This document shows positions 31,955 to 40,310 of a stretch of DNA of 64,000 bases, in pieces (within the stretch, counting starts at the first letter, position 1; every line of letters starts with the position of its first letter). The DNA lies in the NCBI GenBank assembly GCA_963750965.1, contig CAVVSK010000011.1, positions 186,001-250,000 of the forward strand, written 5' to 3'. The notes under the pieces were generated by a model. The model was not told the DNA's origin, ran no database searches, and saw nothing but the letters and a program-made list of their open reading frames with translations. The stretch is from CANKHA01 sp963750965 (lineage in GTDB: Bacteria > Pseudomonadota > Alphaproteobacteria > Rhizobiales > Xanthobacteraceae). Position numbers and translations under genes: made by a program.

Positions 31955-33198
31955 TGGTGGAACTCGCAGCGCATAGACGGCACCGTTCCGTGCCGGTCCA
32001 GGTCGGCCGCGTCACCGTGGGCGGCGACGCGCCGATCGTCGTGCAGTCGATGACCAACACCGATACCGCCGACGTGAGCGCGACCGTCGCGCAGGTAGCC
32101 GCATTGGCGCAGGCTGGCTCGGAGATTGTGCGCATCACGGTGGACCGGGACGAGGCCGCCGCGGCGGTGCCGCATATCAAGGAGCGGCTCCTGCGCATGA
32201 ATGTCGACGTGCCGATCGTCGGAGATTTTCATTACATCGGGCACAAACTTCTGGCCGATCATCCGGCCTGCGCCCAGGCGCTGGACAAATACCGCATCAA
32301 TCCCGGCAACGTCGGTTTCAAGGACAAGCGCGATCGCCAATTCACCGCCATCGTGGAAATGGCGATCAAACACAACAAGCCGGTGCGCATTGGCGCGAAT
32401 TGGGGCTCGCTCGATCAGGAACTGCTCACCCATCTGATGGATGAGAACAGCCGCATGGCGCAGCCGCTTGAGGCCCGTGCGGTGACTCGCGAAGCCATGG
32501 TGCAATCGGCGCTGCTGTCTGCTGAGCGTGCCGAGGAGATCGGCTTGTCGAAAAATCGCATCATCCTTTCCGCCAAGGTATCGGCGGTGCAGGACCTGAT
32601 CGCGGTTTACCAGGAACTGGCGCGGCGCTCCGACTATGCGCTGCATCTCGGGCTCACGGAAGCGGGCATGGGCTCGAAAGGCATCGTTGCCTCTTCCGCT
32701 GCCATGAGCATATTGCTGCAACAGGGCATCGGCGACACTATTCGCGTATCGCTCACGCCGGAGCCGGAAGGCGACCGCACGCTGGAAGTGAAAGTGGCGC
32801 AGGAATTGCTGCAGACCATGGGCTTCCGCGTCTTCGTGCCCTTGGTCGCCGCCTGCCCGGGCTGCGGCCGCACCACCTCCACAACGTTTCAGGAATTGGC
32901 GCAGGATATCCAGCAATTCATCCGCGTCTCCATGCCGGCATGGAAGACCCGCTATCCCGGCGTGGAAAATCTGACGGTTGCGGTGATGGGTTGCATCGTC
33001 AATGGCCCGGGCGAAAGCAAGCACGCCGACATCGGCATCTCGCTGCCGGGCACCGGCGAACAGCCGACGGCGCCGGTCTTCATCGACGGCAAAAAGGCGG
33101 CGACCTTGCGCGGTCCCACGCTGGCCGCGGATTTCAAGCAGATGGTGAGCGATTACATCGAGCGGCGTTTCGGGCAGGGTCGGACTGCGGCGGAATAG
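31951..33198 (+). CDS. ispG: (E)-4-hydroxy-3-methylbut-2-enyl-diphosphate synthase
   Basis: A 415-residue enzyme of the MEP isoprenoid pathway that reductively converts MEcPP to HMBPP with a [4Fe-4S] cluster. The TIM-barrel part has VQVGRVTVGGDAPIVVQSMTNTDTADV and DFHYIGHKLL. The cluster ligands are in ACPGCGRTTS and GCIVNGPGE. The ATG at 31951 overlaps the zur stop, so zinc regulation of its co-transcription is possible. Upstream frame in zur is not coding in this phase. Confidence 0.95.
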   Translation: MMVELAAHRRHRSVPVQVGRVTVGGDAPIVVQSMTNTDTADVSATVAQVAALAQAGSEIVRITVDRDEAAAAVPHIKERLLRMNVDVPIVGDFHYIGHKLLADHPACAQALDKYRINPGNVGFKDKRDRQFTAIVEMAIKHNKPVRIGANWGSLDQELLTHLMDENSRMAQPLEARAVTREAMVQSALLSAERAEEIGLSKNRIILSAKVSAVQDLIAVYQELARRSDYALHLGLTEAGMGSKGIVASSAAMSILLQQGIGDTIRVSLTPEPEGDRTLEVKVAQELLQTMGFRVFVPLVAACPGCGRTTSTTFQELAQDIQQFIRVSMPAWKTRYPGVENLTVAVMGCIVNGPGESKHADIGISLPGTGEQPTAPVFIDGKKAATLRGPTLAADFKQMVSDYIERRFGQGRTAAE

Positions 33199-33324
33199 TT
33201 CGCCGGTCCCGACGCCATTCCGCGCCGTGGCGCCGCAGCAGCCTATTGGCACAAAGGCCACTGTCCAGGCGCCACGCGTTCCACTACAGTTTCGATGGGC
33301 GACGTCTTAGGAAAGGACCTCGTC

Positions 33325-33850
33325 ATGCATCGATTCCTTTCTGGCGGCATCGGAGCCGTATCTTGCATCCTCATGACCGGCGCGTTTTCTGCCGCAGCGC
33401 CAGTTGCGCGCCCGCAGTCTCCAATCCCAATCGGCGATAGCATCGATCTTCTCACCTTCGTGCGCGGTGGGAGGCGGCGGAGGCGGCGGAGGTGGCGGAG
33501 ACCGCAGCGGCGGCGGCGGAGACCGCAGCAGCGGCGGTGGCGACCGCGGCGGCGGTGGCGACCGCGGCGGCTCGGTCAATATTCCCGATCGAAGCGGCGC
33601 CGGCGACGACCGCAGCCGTGGCGATGCCGGCCACAGCGCCAGCCGCGCGCGGGACCGCGACACCCGCGCCGCGGGCGATTACCGCGATCCCAAGAAGCAT
33701 CGCAAGCATCGTCGCGACCACGACTCGGGCGGCTTCGACGATTCCGACCGCGCCGATGTCTGGGCTTATTGCGTCAAGCGCAACCGCTCCGGCCAAGTCG
33801 TGGGCGGAACCTATGTCAGTCCGGACGGCATACCGCGTTTCTGCCGGTGA
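33325..33850 (+). pseudogene. secreted Gly/Asp-Arg-rich small protein, split by a +1 frameshift
   Basis: The first frame gives a signal peptide (MHRFLSGGIGAVSCILMTGAFSAAA) and then IPIGDSIDLLTFVRGG. The second frame gives a glycine run, DRSGGGG-type repeats, KKHRKHRRDHDSGGF and VWAYCVKRNRSGQVVGGTYVSPDGIPRFC. Removing one G from the GGG at 33469-33471 joins them into 174 residues. The layout then matches the next gene, which has VGDSDDGIVTLVRR followed by a glycine run. This suggests one ancestral family. A Shine-Dalgarno-like AAAGGA lies before the ATG. No function is known. The unshifted frame would end in Arg-rich low-complexity sequence, which is unlikely. Confidence 0.62.
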
Positions 33851-33895
33851 CGTTCGCTGCTTCATGTTTGTCGTATTGAAAAGGAGGATCGTGTC

Positions 33896-34474
33896 TTGCG
33901 CACCACCATTATCGAGGCTTTCGCTGCCGCAACACTCGCGACGGCGATGTTTATCGCAGGCACGCTTCCCACCTCTGCGCAGGTGGCGCGACCGCTCTCT
34001 GCGCTTGCCGTTGGCGACAGCGATGACGGCATCGTGACGCTGGTACGGCGCGGAGGAGGAGGAGGAGGAGGAGGAATGCGCGGGGGCGGCGGCGGAATGC
34101 GCATGGGCGGCGGCGGCTTCCATCGCGGCGGCCGCATCGCCTTGGCCGATCGCGGCGCCTATAACCGAGCCGGCATTAATCGCCATCACTGGCACGATAG
34201 GCATCACCACCATGGCCGCCACCATGGTCACCACCATAGGCATCACAATGATTGGTGGTGGGGCGGGGGCTACGGTTTGGCCTTGGGCTACGGCCTCGGC
34301 TACGGATACGGCTACGGCTCCGACTACGGCTACTACGATGACCCCTATTATTATCGGACCGCAGTCTATGCCGGTAACGGCGCTGTCGCCGCCTGCGCGC
34401 GGCGTTTCCGCTCCTACGACATCGAAAGCCAAACCTATGTATTGAACAACGGCAGGCGGCGGTCCTGCCCGTAA
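33896..34474 (+). CDS. secreted Gly/His/Tyr-rich protein with BA14K-like C-terminus
   Basis: A 192-residue exported protein: signal peptide (ending about TSAQ), a poly-Gly stretch with Met/Arg (about 52-80), a His-rich block (HHWHDRHHHHGRHHGHHH, about 106-125) and a GY-repeat (GLGYGYGYGSDYGYYDDPYYY). The tail AACARRFRSYDIESQTYVLNNGRRRSCP fits the BA14K family, a lectin-like immunoreactive protein first described in Brucella. The start is a TTG with AAGGAGG 8 bases ahead. The His-rich part may bind metal ions. A strong terminator follows. Confidence 0.8.
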   Translation: MRTTIIEAFAAATLATAMFIAGTLPTSAQVARPLSALAVGDSDDGIVTLVRRGGGGGGGGMRGGGGGMRMGGGGFHRGGRIALADRGAYNRAGINRHHWHDRHHHHGRHHGHHHRHHNDWWWGGGYGLALGYGLGYGYGYGSDYGYYDDPYYYRTAVYAGNGAVAACARRFRSYDIESQTYVLNNGRRRSCP

Positions 34475-34497
34475 GGGGTCCGCTTCCTGCTACCTGC

Positions 34498-34532
34498 AAA
34501 TTGCCCGGCCTCGCGCCGGGCAATTTCTTTTT
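34498..34532 (+). terminator. rho-independent terminator after the BA14K-like gene
   Basis: A perfect 12-bp stem (AAATTGCCCGGC/GCCGGGCAATTT, loop CTCGC) is followed by CTTTTT, 24 bp after the stop codon. Confidence 0.9.
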
Positions 34533-34593
34533 GCAAGAAACTTGTTGTCCGCGCCGCGCCAGCCCTGGATGATCGCCCCGGGGGAACTCATCC

Positions 34594-36189
34594 ATGACTG
34601 CGACGGTGCAACTCTTACTGCTGCTGCTGTCGGTGCTTGTCGCGGTCGCGATTTTCGCGCGCCGGCTAAATGTTGCTCCCTCTATTCTGCTGGTGATCGC
34701 GGGCATCGGCCTCGCCCTCGTCCCGGGTCTGCCCAGCATCGAGCTTGCGCCCGAGCTGGTGTTGCTGGTGATCCTGCCGCCACTACTCTATTCCGCCGCC
34801 GTCGCGATGAGCTGGCGGGAATTCCGCTTCAATCTGCGACCGATCTTTCTGCTCGCTTTCGGCGCTGTGGTGTTCACGACCTGCGCCGTCGCCGTGGCGG
34901 CACATTACGTGATCGGGCTGCCTTGGGCCGTCGGCTTCCTTCTTGGCGCGATCGTATCGCCGCCCGACGCGGTCGCGCCGCTCGCGGTCGCGCGCAGGCT
35001 GCGGCTGCCGCGCCGGCTCTTGCTGGTGCTGGAAGGCGAAGGCGTCGCCAACGATGCCACCGCGCTGATCCTCTATCGCTTCGCTGTCGTTGCGGTCAGT
35101 ACCGGCACGTTTGCCTTCGGCGAAGCGGCCGGCGCCTTCGCCGCCATTGTCGTAGGCGAGATCATCTGGGGGGTCGCCGTCGGCTGGCTCAGCCTGCGCC
35201 TGCGGCGGTGGGCGCACGACCCCCGGGTGGAGATCACGTTATCGCTGATGACGCCCTATATCGCCTACTGGGTCCCCGAGCATCTCGGCGGCTCGGGTGT
35301 GCTCGCTACTGTCGCCGCCGGGCTTTACGTGAGCTGGAGAGGCCCGCTGCTGATCCCCTCCGCCACGCGGCTGCAGGGAATCTTTTTCTGGGATTTGATC
35401 ATCTATCTGATCGAAGGCTTCGTGTTTCTGGTGGTGGGCCTGCAGGCGCGCACCCTGCTCGGCCGGATCGAGGCCTATTCCCTGCGCGATCTCGCGGTCG
35501 CGGTAGCGCTTGTCACCGTCATCGTAATCGTCGCCCGCTTCGTCTGGGTCTTCCCCGCCGTTTATCTGCCGCGCTGGCTCAGTCCCTCGCTTGCGCGCCG
35601 CGATCCCTCGCCCCCCTGGGAGCAGGCCTTCGTTCTTGCCTTTGTCGGGGTGCGCGGCGTGGTCTCGCTCGCGGCCGCGCTGGCGGTCCCCTTTCTCACC
35701 GCCGGCGGGCAAGTTTTCCCACACCGCGACCTGATCCTAATCGTCACTTTCGGCGTGATCGTAGTCACCCTGGTCGGGCAAGGATTGATGCTGCCCGCGG
35801 TGATCCACTGGCTCGGTCTGACAAAGGACGCCAAGGTGGAACGCGTCAATGAGCATGAGGCGGAGCTCGCCGCGCGTCAGGACGCGATCGAGGCGGCGCA
35901 TCGGCGGATGCAGGAATTGCTGGCGAGCCGGGAGATCCCCACCGAGATCGCGGAGCTCTTGCGCCTGCGTCACGACCACCGCCGCCGCCAACTCGTCGGC
36001 GACGAATTACGCGAAACTGTGGCGGAGCTGAAGCTCGACTTGCTGCGGGTGGAGCGCGAATTCCTCTTCCAGCTTTTGCGCGAAGGGCGCATCACCGACG
36101 AAGCGCGGCGGCGCCTGGAGCGCGAGCTCGATCTGGAGGAAGCGGCGATCATCTCCCGCCGCGGGGAAGAATCCGTCCTGCCGCTTTAA
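34594..36189 (+). CDS. cation:proton antiporter, CPA1 (NhaP-type)
   Basis: A 531-residue Na+/H+ antiporter. About twelve hydrophobic segments fill the first 420 residues, with LLVILPPLLYSAA, the ion-binding motif LLGAIVSPPDAVAPLAVARRL and LEGEGVANDATALILYRFAV (the ND pair of electroneutral CPA1 members). GVRGVVSLAAALAVP comes near the end of the membrane part. The last 110 residues are a charged cytoplasmic coiled-coil tail. It stands alone and abuts a fragment of another gene on the other strand. Confidence 0.9.
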   Translation: MTATVQLLLLLLSVLVAVAIFARRLNVAPSILLVIAGIGLALVPGLPSIELAPELVLLVILPPLLYSAAVAMSWREFRFNLRPIFLLAFGAVVFTTCAVAVAAHYVIGLPWAVGFLLGAIVSPPDAVAPLAVARRLRLPRRLLLVLEGEGVANDATALILYRFAVVAVSTGTFAFGEAAGAFAAIVVGEIIWGVAVGWLSLRLRRWAHDPRVEITLSLMTPYIAYWVPEHLGGSGVLATVAAGLYVSWRGPLLIPSATRLQGIFFWDLIIYLIEGFVFLVVGLQARTLLGRIEAYSLRDLAVAVALVTVIVIVARFVWVFPAVYLPRWLSPSLARRDPSPPWEQAFVLAFVGVRGVVSLAAALAVPFLTAGGQVFPHRDLILIVTFGVIVVTLVGQGLMLPAVIHWLGLTKDAKVERVNEHEAELAARQDAIEAAHRRMQELLASREIPTEIAELLRLRHDHRRRQLVGDELRETVAELKLDLLRVEREFLFQLLREGRITDEARRRLERELDLEEAAIISRRGEESVLPL

Positions 36190-36195
36190 GCGGCT

Positions 36196-36321
36196 CTCGG
36201 TTGAATTGAATTGGCTGGCGTAGAAACGCAGGTGATCCTTGACCTTCAGCTCTTTGGGGAAGAACGGCCCGCGCCAGGATTGATAACTCCAGCCGGACGT
36301 GCCGATGTAAATCTTGGGCAT
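36196..36321 (-). pseudogene. remnant of a DUF72 (YecE-like) gene, first 42 codons
   Basis: Read leftward from an ATG at 36321 the frame gives KIYIGTSGWSYQSWRGPFF and DHLRFYASQFNSTE, the clear N-terminus of DUF72/YecE proteins (normally about 240-300 residues). After FNSTE homology stops and the frame runs antisense into the end of the antiporter gene. The rest of the gene has been lost, probably by a deletion that joined the two loci. A 13-bp palindrome (CCGCTT-t-AAGCGG) marks the junction at 36181-36193. Confidence 0.75.
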
Positions 36322-36402
36322 GCGCTACGCAGGGCTGATCATGGCGACGGCTATTTCCTCGTGCTAGACAACCCGCCGCACGTCCCTTTGTTCGAGCCCG
36401 CA

Positions 36403-37533
36403 ATGTCCTCCAAAGCCCCGTCCCTCGCCGATTTCCGCCGTATCGTGGTGAAGGTCGGCTCCTCGCTCCTGGTGGACGCTTCCGCCGGGCGACTGCGGCA
36501 CGACTGGCTGGAAGCGCTGGCCGCCGACATCGCCGCTCTGCATAAGCAAGGGCGCGACGTGCTCGTGGTTTCCTCCGGCGCCATCGCGCTCGGCCGCAGC
36601 GTCCTGAAGCTGCCGCGCGGGACGCTGAAGCTGGAGGACAGCCAGGCCGCCGCCGCCGTTGGCCAGATCGCGCTGGCGCGCACCTGGGCCGAGGTGCTTG
36701 GCCGCCACGGCATCACCGCCGGGCAGGTGCTGGTGACGCTGGGCGACACCGAAGAGCGCCGCCGCTATCTCAATGCGCGCTCCACCATCGCCAAATTGCT
36801 GGAGTGGAAATCGATACCCGTGATCAACGAGAACGACACGGTGGCGACCAACGAAATCCGCTATGGCGACAATGACCGGCTGGCCGCGCGCGTCGCCAGC
36901 ATGGCGAGCGCCGATCTGCTTGTGCTGCTTTCCGATGTGGATGGGCTTTACGACGCGCCGCCGGGCGCCGGCCGCAATGCAAAGCTCATCCCGCTGGTGC
37001 CGCGCATCACCGCCGAGATCGAGAGCATGGCCGGCGCGTCCGGTTCCGAGCTTTCGCGCGGTGGCATGCAGACCAAGATCGAAGCGGCAAAGATCGCGAC
37101 CACCGCCGGCATCCATATGGTGATCGCCTCAGGCCGCATTGAGCACCCGTTGCGGGCGATTGCCGAAGGCGCGCCCTGCACCTGGTTCCTGACGCCGGCC
37201 AATCCGGTGACGGCGCGCAAGCGCTGGATTGCCGGGTCGCTGGAGCCGAAAGGCACGCTCACGCTCGATGCCGGCGCGGTGAAGGCCTTGCGCGCAGGAA
37301 AGAGTTTGCTGCCGGCCGGCATCACGCGCATCGACGGCGTTTTTGAACGCGGCGACGCGGTGGTGATCCGCGGACCCGATGGCGCGGAGATCGGGCGCGG
37401 CCTCGTCGCCTATGACGCCGCCGAAGCCGACAAGATCAAGGGCAAACCTTCCGGCGCGATCGCGCAGATCCTCGGTTTCGATGGCCGCGCGGAAATGATC
37501 CACCGCGACGACATGGTGCTGGCGGGGCAATAA
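36403..37533 (+). CDS. proB: glutamate 5-kinase
   Basis: First enzyme of proline synthesis, 376 residues. The amino acid kinase domain has VVKVGSSLLVD, VVSSGAIALGR, INENDTVATNEIRYGDND, LLVLLSDVDGLYDAPP and SRGGMQTKIEAAKIA. A C-terminal PUA domain follows (SLLPAGITRIDGVFERGDAVVI). The ATG at 36403 gives the family N-terminus; the longer frame upstream crosses the DUF72 remnant. It is split from proA by about 1.4 kb containing an opposing dipeptidase, whereas the two are usually adjacent in rhizobia. Confidence 0.95.
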   Translation: MSSKAPSLADFRRIVVKVGSSLLVDASAGRLRHDWLEALAADIAALHKQGRDVLVVSSGAIALGRSVLKLPRGTLKLEDSQAAAAVGQIALARTWAEVLGRHGITAGQVLVTLGDTEERRRYLNARSTIAKLLEWKSIPVINENDTVATNEIRYGDNDRLAARVASMASADLLVLLSDVDGLYDAPPGAGRNAKLIPLVPRITAEIESMAGASGSELSRGGMQTKIEAAKIATTAGIHMVIASGRIEHPLRAIAEGAPCTWFLTPANPVTARKRWIAGSLEPKGTLTLDAGAVKALRAGKSLLPAGITRIDGVFERGDAVVIRGPDGAEIGRGLVAYDAAEADKIKGKPSGAIAQILGFDGRAEMIHRDDMVLAGQ

Positions 37534-37557
37534 CTCTTCTTCCTGCCTCCGGAATAC

Positions 37558-38226
37558 CTAGCGCACCGGAAAATCAAAATAGGTCTCGCGGAAGGGCTCG
37601 CCTCGCAAAGTGAAGTGCCACCATTCCTTCTCATAGGGGCGAAAGCCGCGCGTGCTCATGGCGGCTCCCAGCAACATGCGATGACGATGTGCCTGCGCGC
37701 TCACGGCCGGGTCCAACAGGTTTGACCGCGAGCCCAGGAAGTCAAATGACGTGCCCATATCGAGCTCGCCTGAACCATCGACGAGGGTGAGATCGACCGT
37801 GGAGCCGCGCGAGTGACCGGAACGCGCTGAAATATAGCCCTCGGCGAATAGCTGACCCTTGTCCAGGTCGGGGTAGTAGGTCTGTTTGTTCTTGAGGTCG
37901 TCGACCGCCTTGGCCCAGCGCATAAAATGCGCCACCGCGCGTTTCGGCCGGTAGCAGTCGAAGACTTTCAGTCTCAGGCCGCGCGGCGCCAGATCGCGCG
38001 CCACCTCGGCCAGCGCTTCCGCCGCCTGGATTGTCAGCAGGCACACCGGCTTTTCATAACCGTCGATCCGGCGGCCGACAAAATTATGGGCGCCAAAATA
38101 GCGCATATCGACCACGAGGCCCGGCACCACCGTCGCCGCATCGACAAAGGACGCCGGGCGCTCATCCTGCGCCTGGCCCGGAAGGCCGGAGAGCAACAAT
38201 AGCGCAATACCGATAAGACGGCTCAT
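37558..38226 (-). CDS. D-alanyl-D-alanine dipeptidase (VanX/DdpX-like, M15D)
   Basis: A 222-residue exported zinc dipeptidase with signal peptide MSRLIGIALLLLSGLPGQAQ. Zinc ligands and catalytic residues are in place: His 138 and Asp 145 (SGHSRGSTVDLTL), catalytic Glu 201 and His 204 (EKEWWHFTL), and the Arg of DCYRPKRAV (about 93). In proteobacteria these enzymes recycle D-Ala-D-Ala and do not imply vancomycin resistance. The start at 38226 is chosen because it begins the signal peptide; the frame extends 106 codons further without homology. Confidence 0.9.
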   Translation of the reverse strand: MSRLIGIALLLLSGLPGQAQDERPASFVDAATVVPGLVVDMRYFGAHNFVGRRIDGYEKPVCLLTIQAAEALAEVARDLAPRGLRLKVFDCYRPKRAVAHFMRWAKAVDDLKNKQTYYPDLDKGQLFAEGYISARSGHSRGSTVDLTLVDGSGELDMGTSFDFLGSRSNLLDPAVSAQAHRHRMLLGAAMSTRGFRPYEKEWWHFTLRGEPFRETYFDFPVR

Positions 38227-38283
38227 GCCCCAACGACCCCGCAAGCAGCAACAAATCAATTGCGCGCAGGGGGTGAAGGTTAA

Positions 38284-38457
38284 CGCTGGCAGGTGGACCT
38301 CGCCAGCGCAGGCAACGGCCTGACAAGATAGCACCGTAGTGCGGAACCAAATCGCGAGGCCCGTGTTCTTTCTGCGCGACGTGACACAGTGATGAGTTGG
38401 AAGGCGGCCGAAGAGGCCGCCCATCAACCCCAGCCCCACCGGAGGGCTGGGGTTTTT
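38284..38457 (+). ncRNA. candidate small RNA ending in a strong terminator
   Basis: No reading frame explains the strong + strand terminator at 38428-38457. Upstream of it lie a hairpin CGCTGGC-AGGT-gg-ACCT-c-GCCAGCG (38284-38308) and another, GGCGGCC/GGCCGCC (38403-38421). The nearest + strand gene, proB, ended 900 bp earlier and the gene between is on the other strand. Structured RNA with its own terminator is therefore the simplest reading. It does not look like SRP RNA, tmRNA or RNase P RNA; I cannot name it. Its 5' end is a guess. Confidence 0.4.
38428..38457 (+). terminator. rho-independent terminator in the M15D/proA gap
   Basis: CCCCAGCCC/GGGCTGGGG, a 9-bp stem with a 7-base loop, is followed by TTTTT on the + strand only. 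No T-run is present on the other strand. Confidence 0.85.
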
Positions 38458-38614
38458 GCTTTGTGAAACACGGCGAGAGGCCCCTTCCCCTGGGATGGGA
38501 GAGTTGGGAGGGCCAGCTTGCGCCTTGGCGCAAAAGAACCCCACCGGGTTTGCTCACGCAAACCGACGACCGTTTCTAAGCGGAGGTAAAATAGCGACGG
38601 CTTTGGCGGGAAAA

Positions 38615-38821
38615 TCAGGACTTGCGGGCGTTTTGCGAAGCCGCCCGGCGGCGGCGCGGCATGGCGAGCGGCGGCACATCCGAGGGCAGTTCGACGCGGC
38701 GCCCGTCCGGAAAGATCAGGTAGCGCGAGAAGACGTGTACCTCCCCCTCGCCGCGGCGCTTGCCTTCAATGACATATTTGGTTCCGACCGGAACGCGCTT
38801 GGGGATACGAGCTGCCTGCAT
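38615..38821 (-). CDS. conserved small hypothetical protein
   Basis: A 68-residue basic protein (MQAARIPKRVPVGTKYVIEG, VFSRYLIFPDGRRVELPSD, then an Arg-rich tail). I recall similar small proteins from Rhizobiales but no function. GAGGGTGG precedes the ATG at 38821. It diverges from proA with about 125 bp between. Confidence 0.65.
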   Translation of the reverse strand: MQAARIPKRVPVGTKYVIEGKRRGEGEVHVFSRYLIFPDGRRVELPSDVPPLAMPRRRRAASQNARKS

Positions 38822-38946
38822 GACCACCCTCTACCAACAAAGGAAACTGCTAATTAATGCGAGCGGTCGGCCCGGGTTCCGCCATTGCCACGATTTGCCC
38901 ACAGGAATCTAACGTGGTAGGAAAACCGCCGCAGGATTGCAGGGTT

Positions 38947-40239
38947 ATGACCGCACCGCTGAAGACCATCGAGGGCTCCGGCGACATCGCCGATGTCATG
39001 CGTGACCTCGGCCGGGGCGCCCGGGCGGCCGCGCGCGCTCTCGCGCTTGCGACCTCCGCCCAGAAGAATGCCGCGCTCGCGGCCATGGCCCATGCCGTCC
39101 GCATGCAGGCCGCGGCCATCCTCGCCGCCAATGCCGAGGACGTGGCGGAAGCCAAAGCGGACACCGCCAGCGCCGCTTTCCTCGACCGCCTGATGCTCGA
39201 CGACAGCCGGGTGACGGCCATGGCCGACGGCATCGATATCGTGCGCGGCTTGCCCGATCCGGTCGGCCAGGTGACCGAATCCTGGACCCGGCCTAATGGC
39301 ATGACCATCGAGCGCGTGCGGGTACCGCTCGGCGTTATCGGCATCATCTATGAAAGCCGGCCAAACGTGACGGCTGACGCGGGCGCGCTTTGTTTAAAAG
39401 CCGGCAACGCCGCGATCCTGCGCGGCGGCTCGGAATCCTTCCGCTCCACACGCGCGATCCATGCCGCACTGGCCGCGGGCCTGCGCGAAGCCGGATTACC
39501 TGCCGAGGCGATCCAGATCGTTCCTACCCGTGACCGCGCCGCGGTCGGGCTGATGCTGCAAGGACTCCAGGGCACGATCGACGTGATCGTGCCGCGCGGC
39601 GGCAAGGGCCTGGTCGGGCGGGTGCAAAGCGAAGCACGGGTACCGGTCTTCGCGCATTTGGAAGGCGTCAACCACGTCTATGTAGATAAGGCGGCTTCGC
39701 TCGAAATGGCGAAATCGATCCTGCTGAACGCGAAGATGCGGCGGACCGGCGTCTGCGGTGCCGCCGAGACGTTATTGGTGGATCGCGCGGTCGCGGCCAC
39801 GCATCTGAAACCGCTGGTGACGATGTTGATTGAAGCGGGTTGCGAGATCCGCGGCGACGAGGCAACGCGTGGCGTGGACTCGCGCGTAAAGCCCGCGAGC
39901 GATGAGGATTGGTCGACCGAATATCTCGACGCCATCATTGCCGCGAAAGTGGTCGACGGCGTCGACGGGGCCATAGCGCATATCGAACATTACGGCTCGC
40001 ACCACACCGACTCCATTGTCACGGAGGACCAGCGCGTGGCGGAAAAATTCTTGAGCGAAGTGGATTCCGCCATCGTGCTGCACAATGCCTCCACCCAATT
40101 CGCGGACGGCGGTGAGTTCGGTTTCGGGGCAGAGATCGGCATCGCTACCGGCAAACTGCATGCGCGCGGCCCGGTCGGCGCGGAGCAACTCACCAGCTTC
40201 AAATATCGCGTGCGCGGAAGCGGACAGATCCGGCCGTGA
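38947..40239 (+). CDS. proA: glutamate-5-semialdehyde dehydrogenase (gamma-glutamyl phosphate reductase)
   Basis: Second enzyme of proline synthesis, 430 residues of the aldehyde dehydrogenase fold. VPLGVIGIIYESRPNVTADAGALCLKAGN and AILRGGSESFRS form the NADPH side. The catalytic Cys is at 270 (KMRRTGVCGAAETLL), and SAIVLHNASTQFADGGEFGFGAEIGI closes the fold. The ATG at 38947 is used; upstream codons in frame carry no homology. Its product cyclises to pyrroline-5-carboxylate. Confidence 0.95.
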   Translation: MTAPLKTIEGSGDIADVMRDLGRGARAAARALALATSAQKNAALAAMAHAVRMQAAAILAANAEDVAEAKADTASAAFLDRLMLDDSRVTAMADGIDIVRGLPDPVGQVTESWTRPNGMTIERVRVPLGVIGIIYESRPNVTADAGALCLKAGNAAILRGGSESFRSTRAIHAALAAGLREAGLPAEAIQIVPTRDRAAVGLMLQGLQGTIDVIVPRGGKGLVGRVQSEARVPVFAHLEGVNHVYVDKAASLEMAKSILLNAKMRRTGVCGAAETLLVDRAVAATHLKPLVTMLIEAGCEIRGDEATRGVDSRVKPASDEDWSTEYLDAIIAAKVVDGVDGAIAHIEHYGSHHTDSIVTEDQRVAEKFLSEVDSAIVLHNASTQFADGGEFGFGAEIGIATGKLHARGPVGAEQLTSFKYRVRGSGQIRP

Positions 40240-40259
40240 CTGGCCACAGGCTCTCTTCA

Positions 40260-40281
40260 CCTCCCCCGCAGGCGGGGGAGG
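40260..40281. repeat. perfect GC-rich hairpin between proA and nadD
   Basis: CCTCCCCCGC-AG-GCGGGGGAGG, a perfect 10-bp stem, sits 21 bp after the proA stop and 29 bp before the nadD ATG. It resembles the short palindromic units common in these genomes and could attenuate nadD translation or protect the proA mRNA end. Confidence 0.6.
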
Positions 40282-40310
40282 GAGTCAAGCTGCCGCCTTA
40301 TACTGGAGGT

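Noticed and set aside
33469..34100. Gly/GGC-repeat tracts as a possible CRISPR or microsatellite array
   Set aside because: They are in-frame glycine codons of two secreted proteins; there are no regular spacers.
36181..36193. CCGCTT-t-AAGCGG as terminator of the antiporter gene
   Set aside because: The stem is only 6 bp and no T-run follows; it overlaps the stop codon.
37558..38226. VanX-like gene as a vancomycin-resistance gene
   Set aside because: No vanH, vanA or regulator nearby; such dipeptidases are normal housekeeping enzymes in Gram-negatives.
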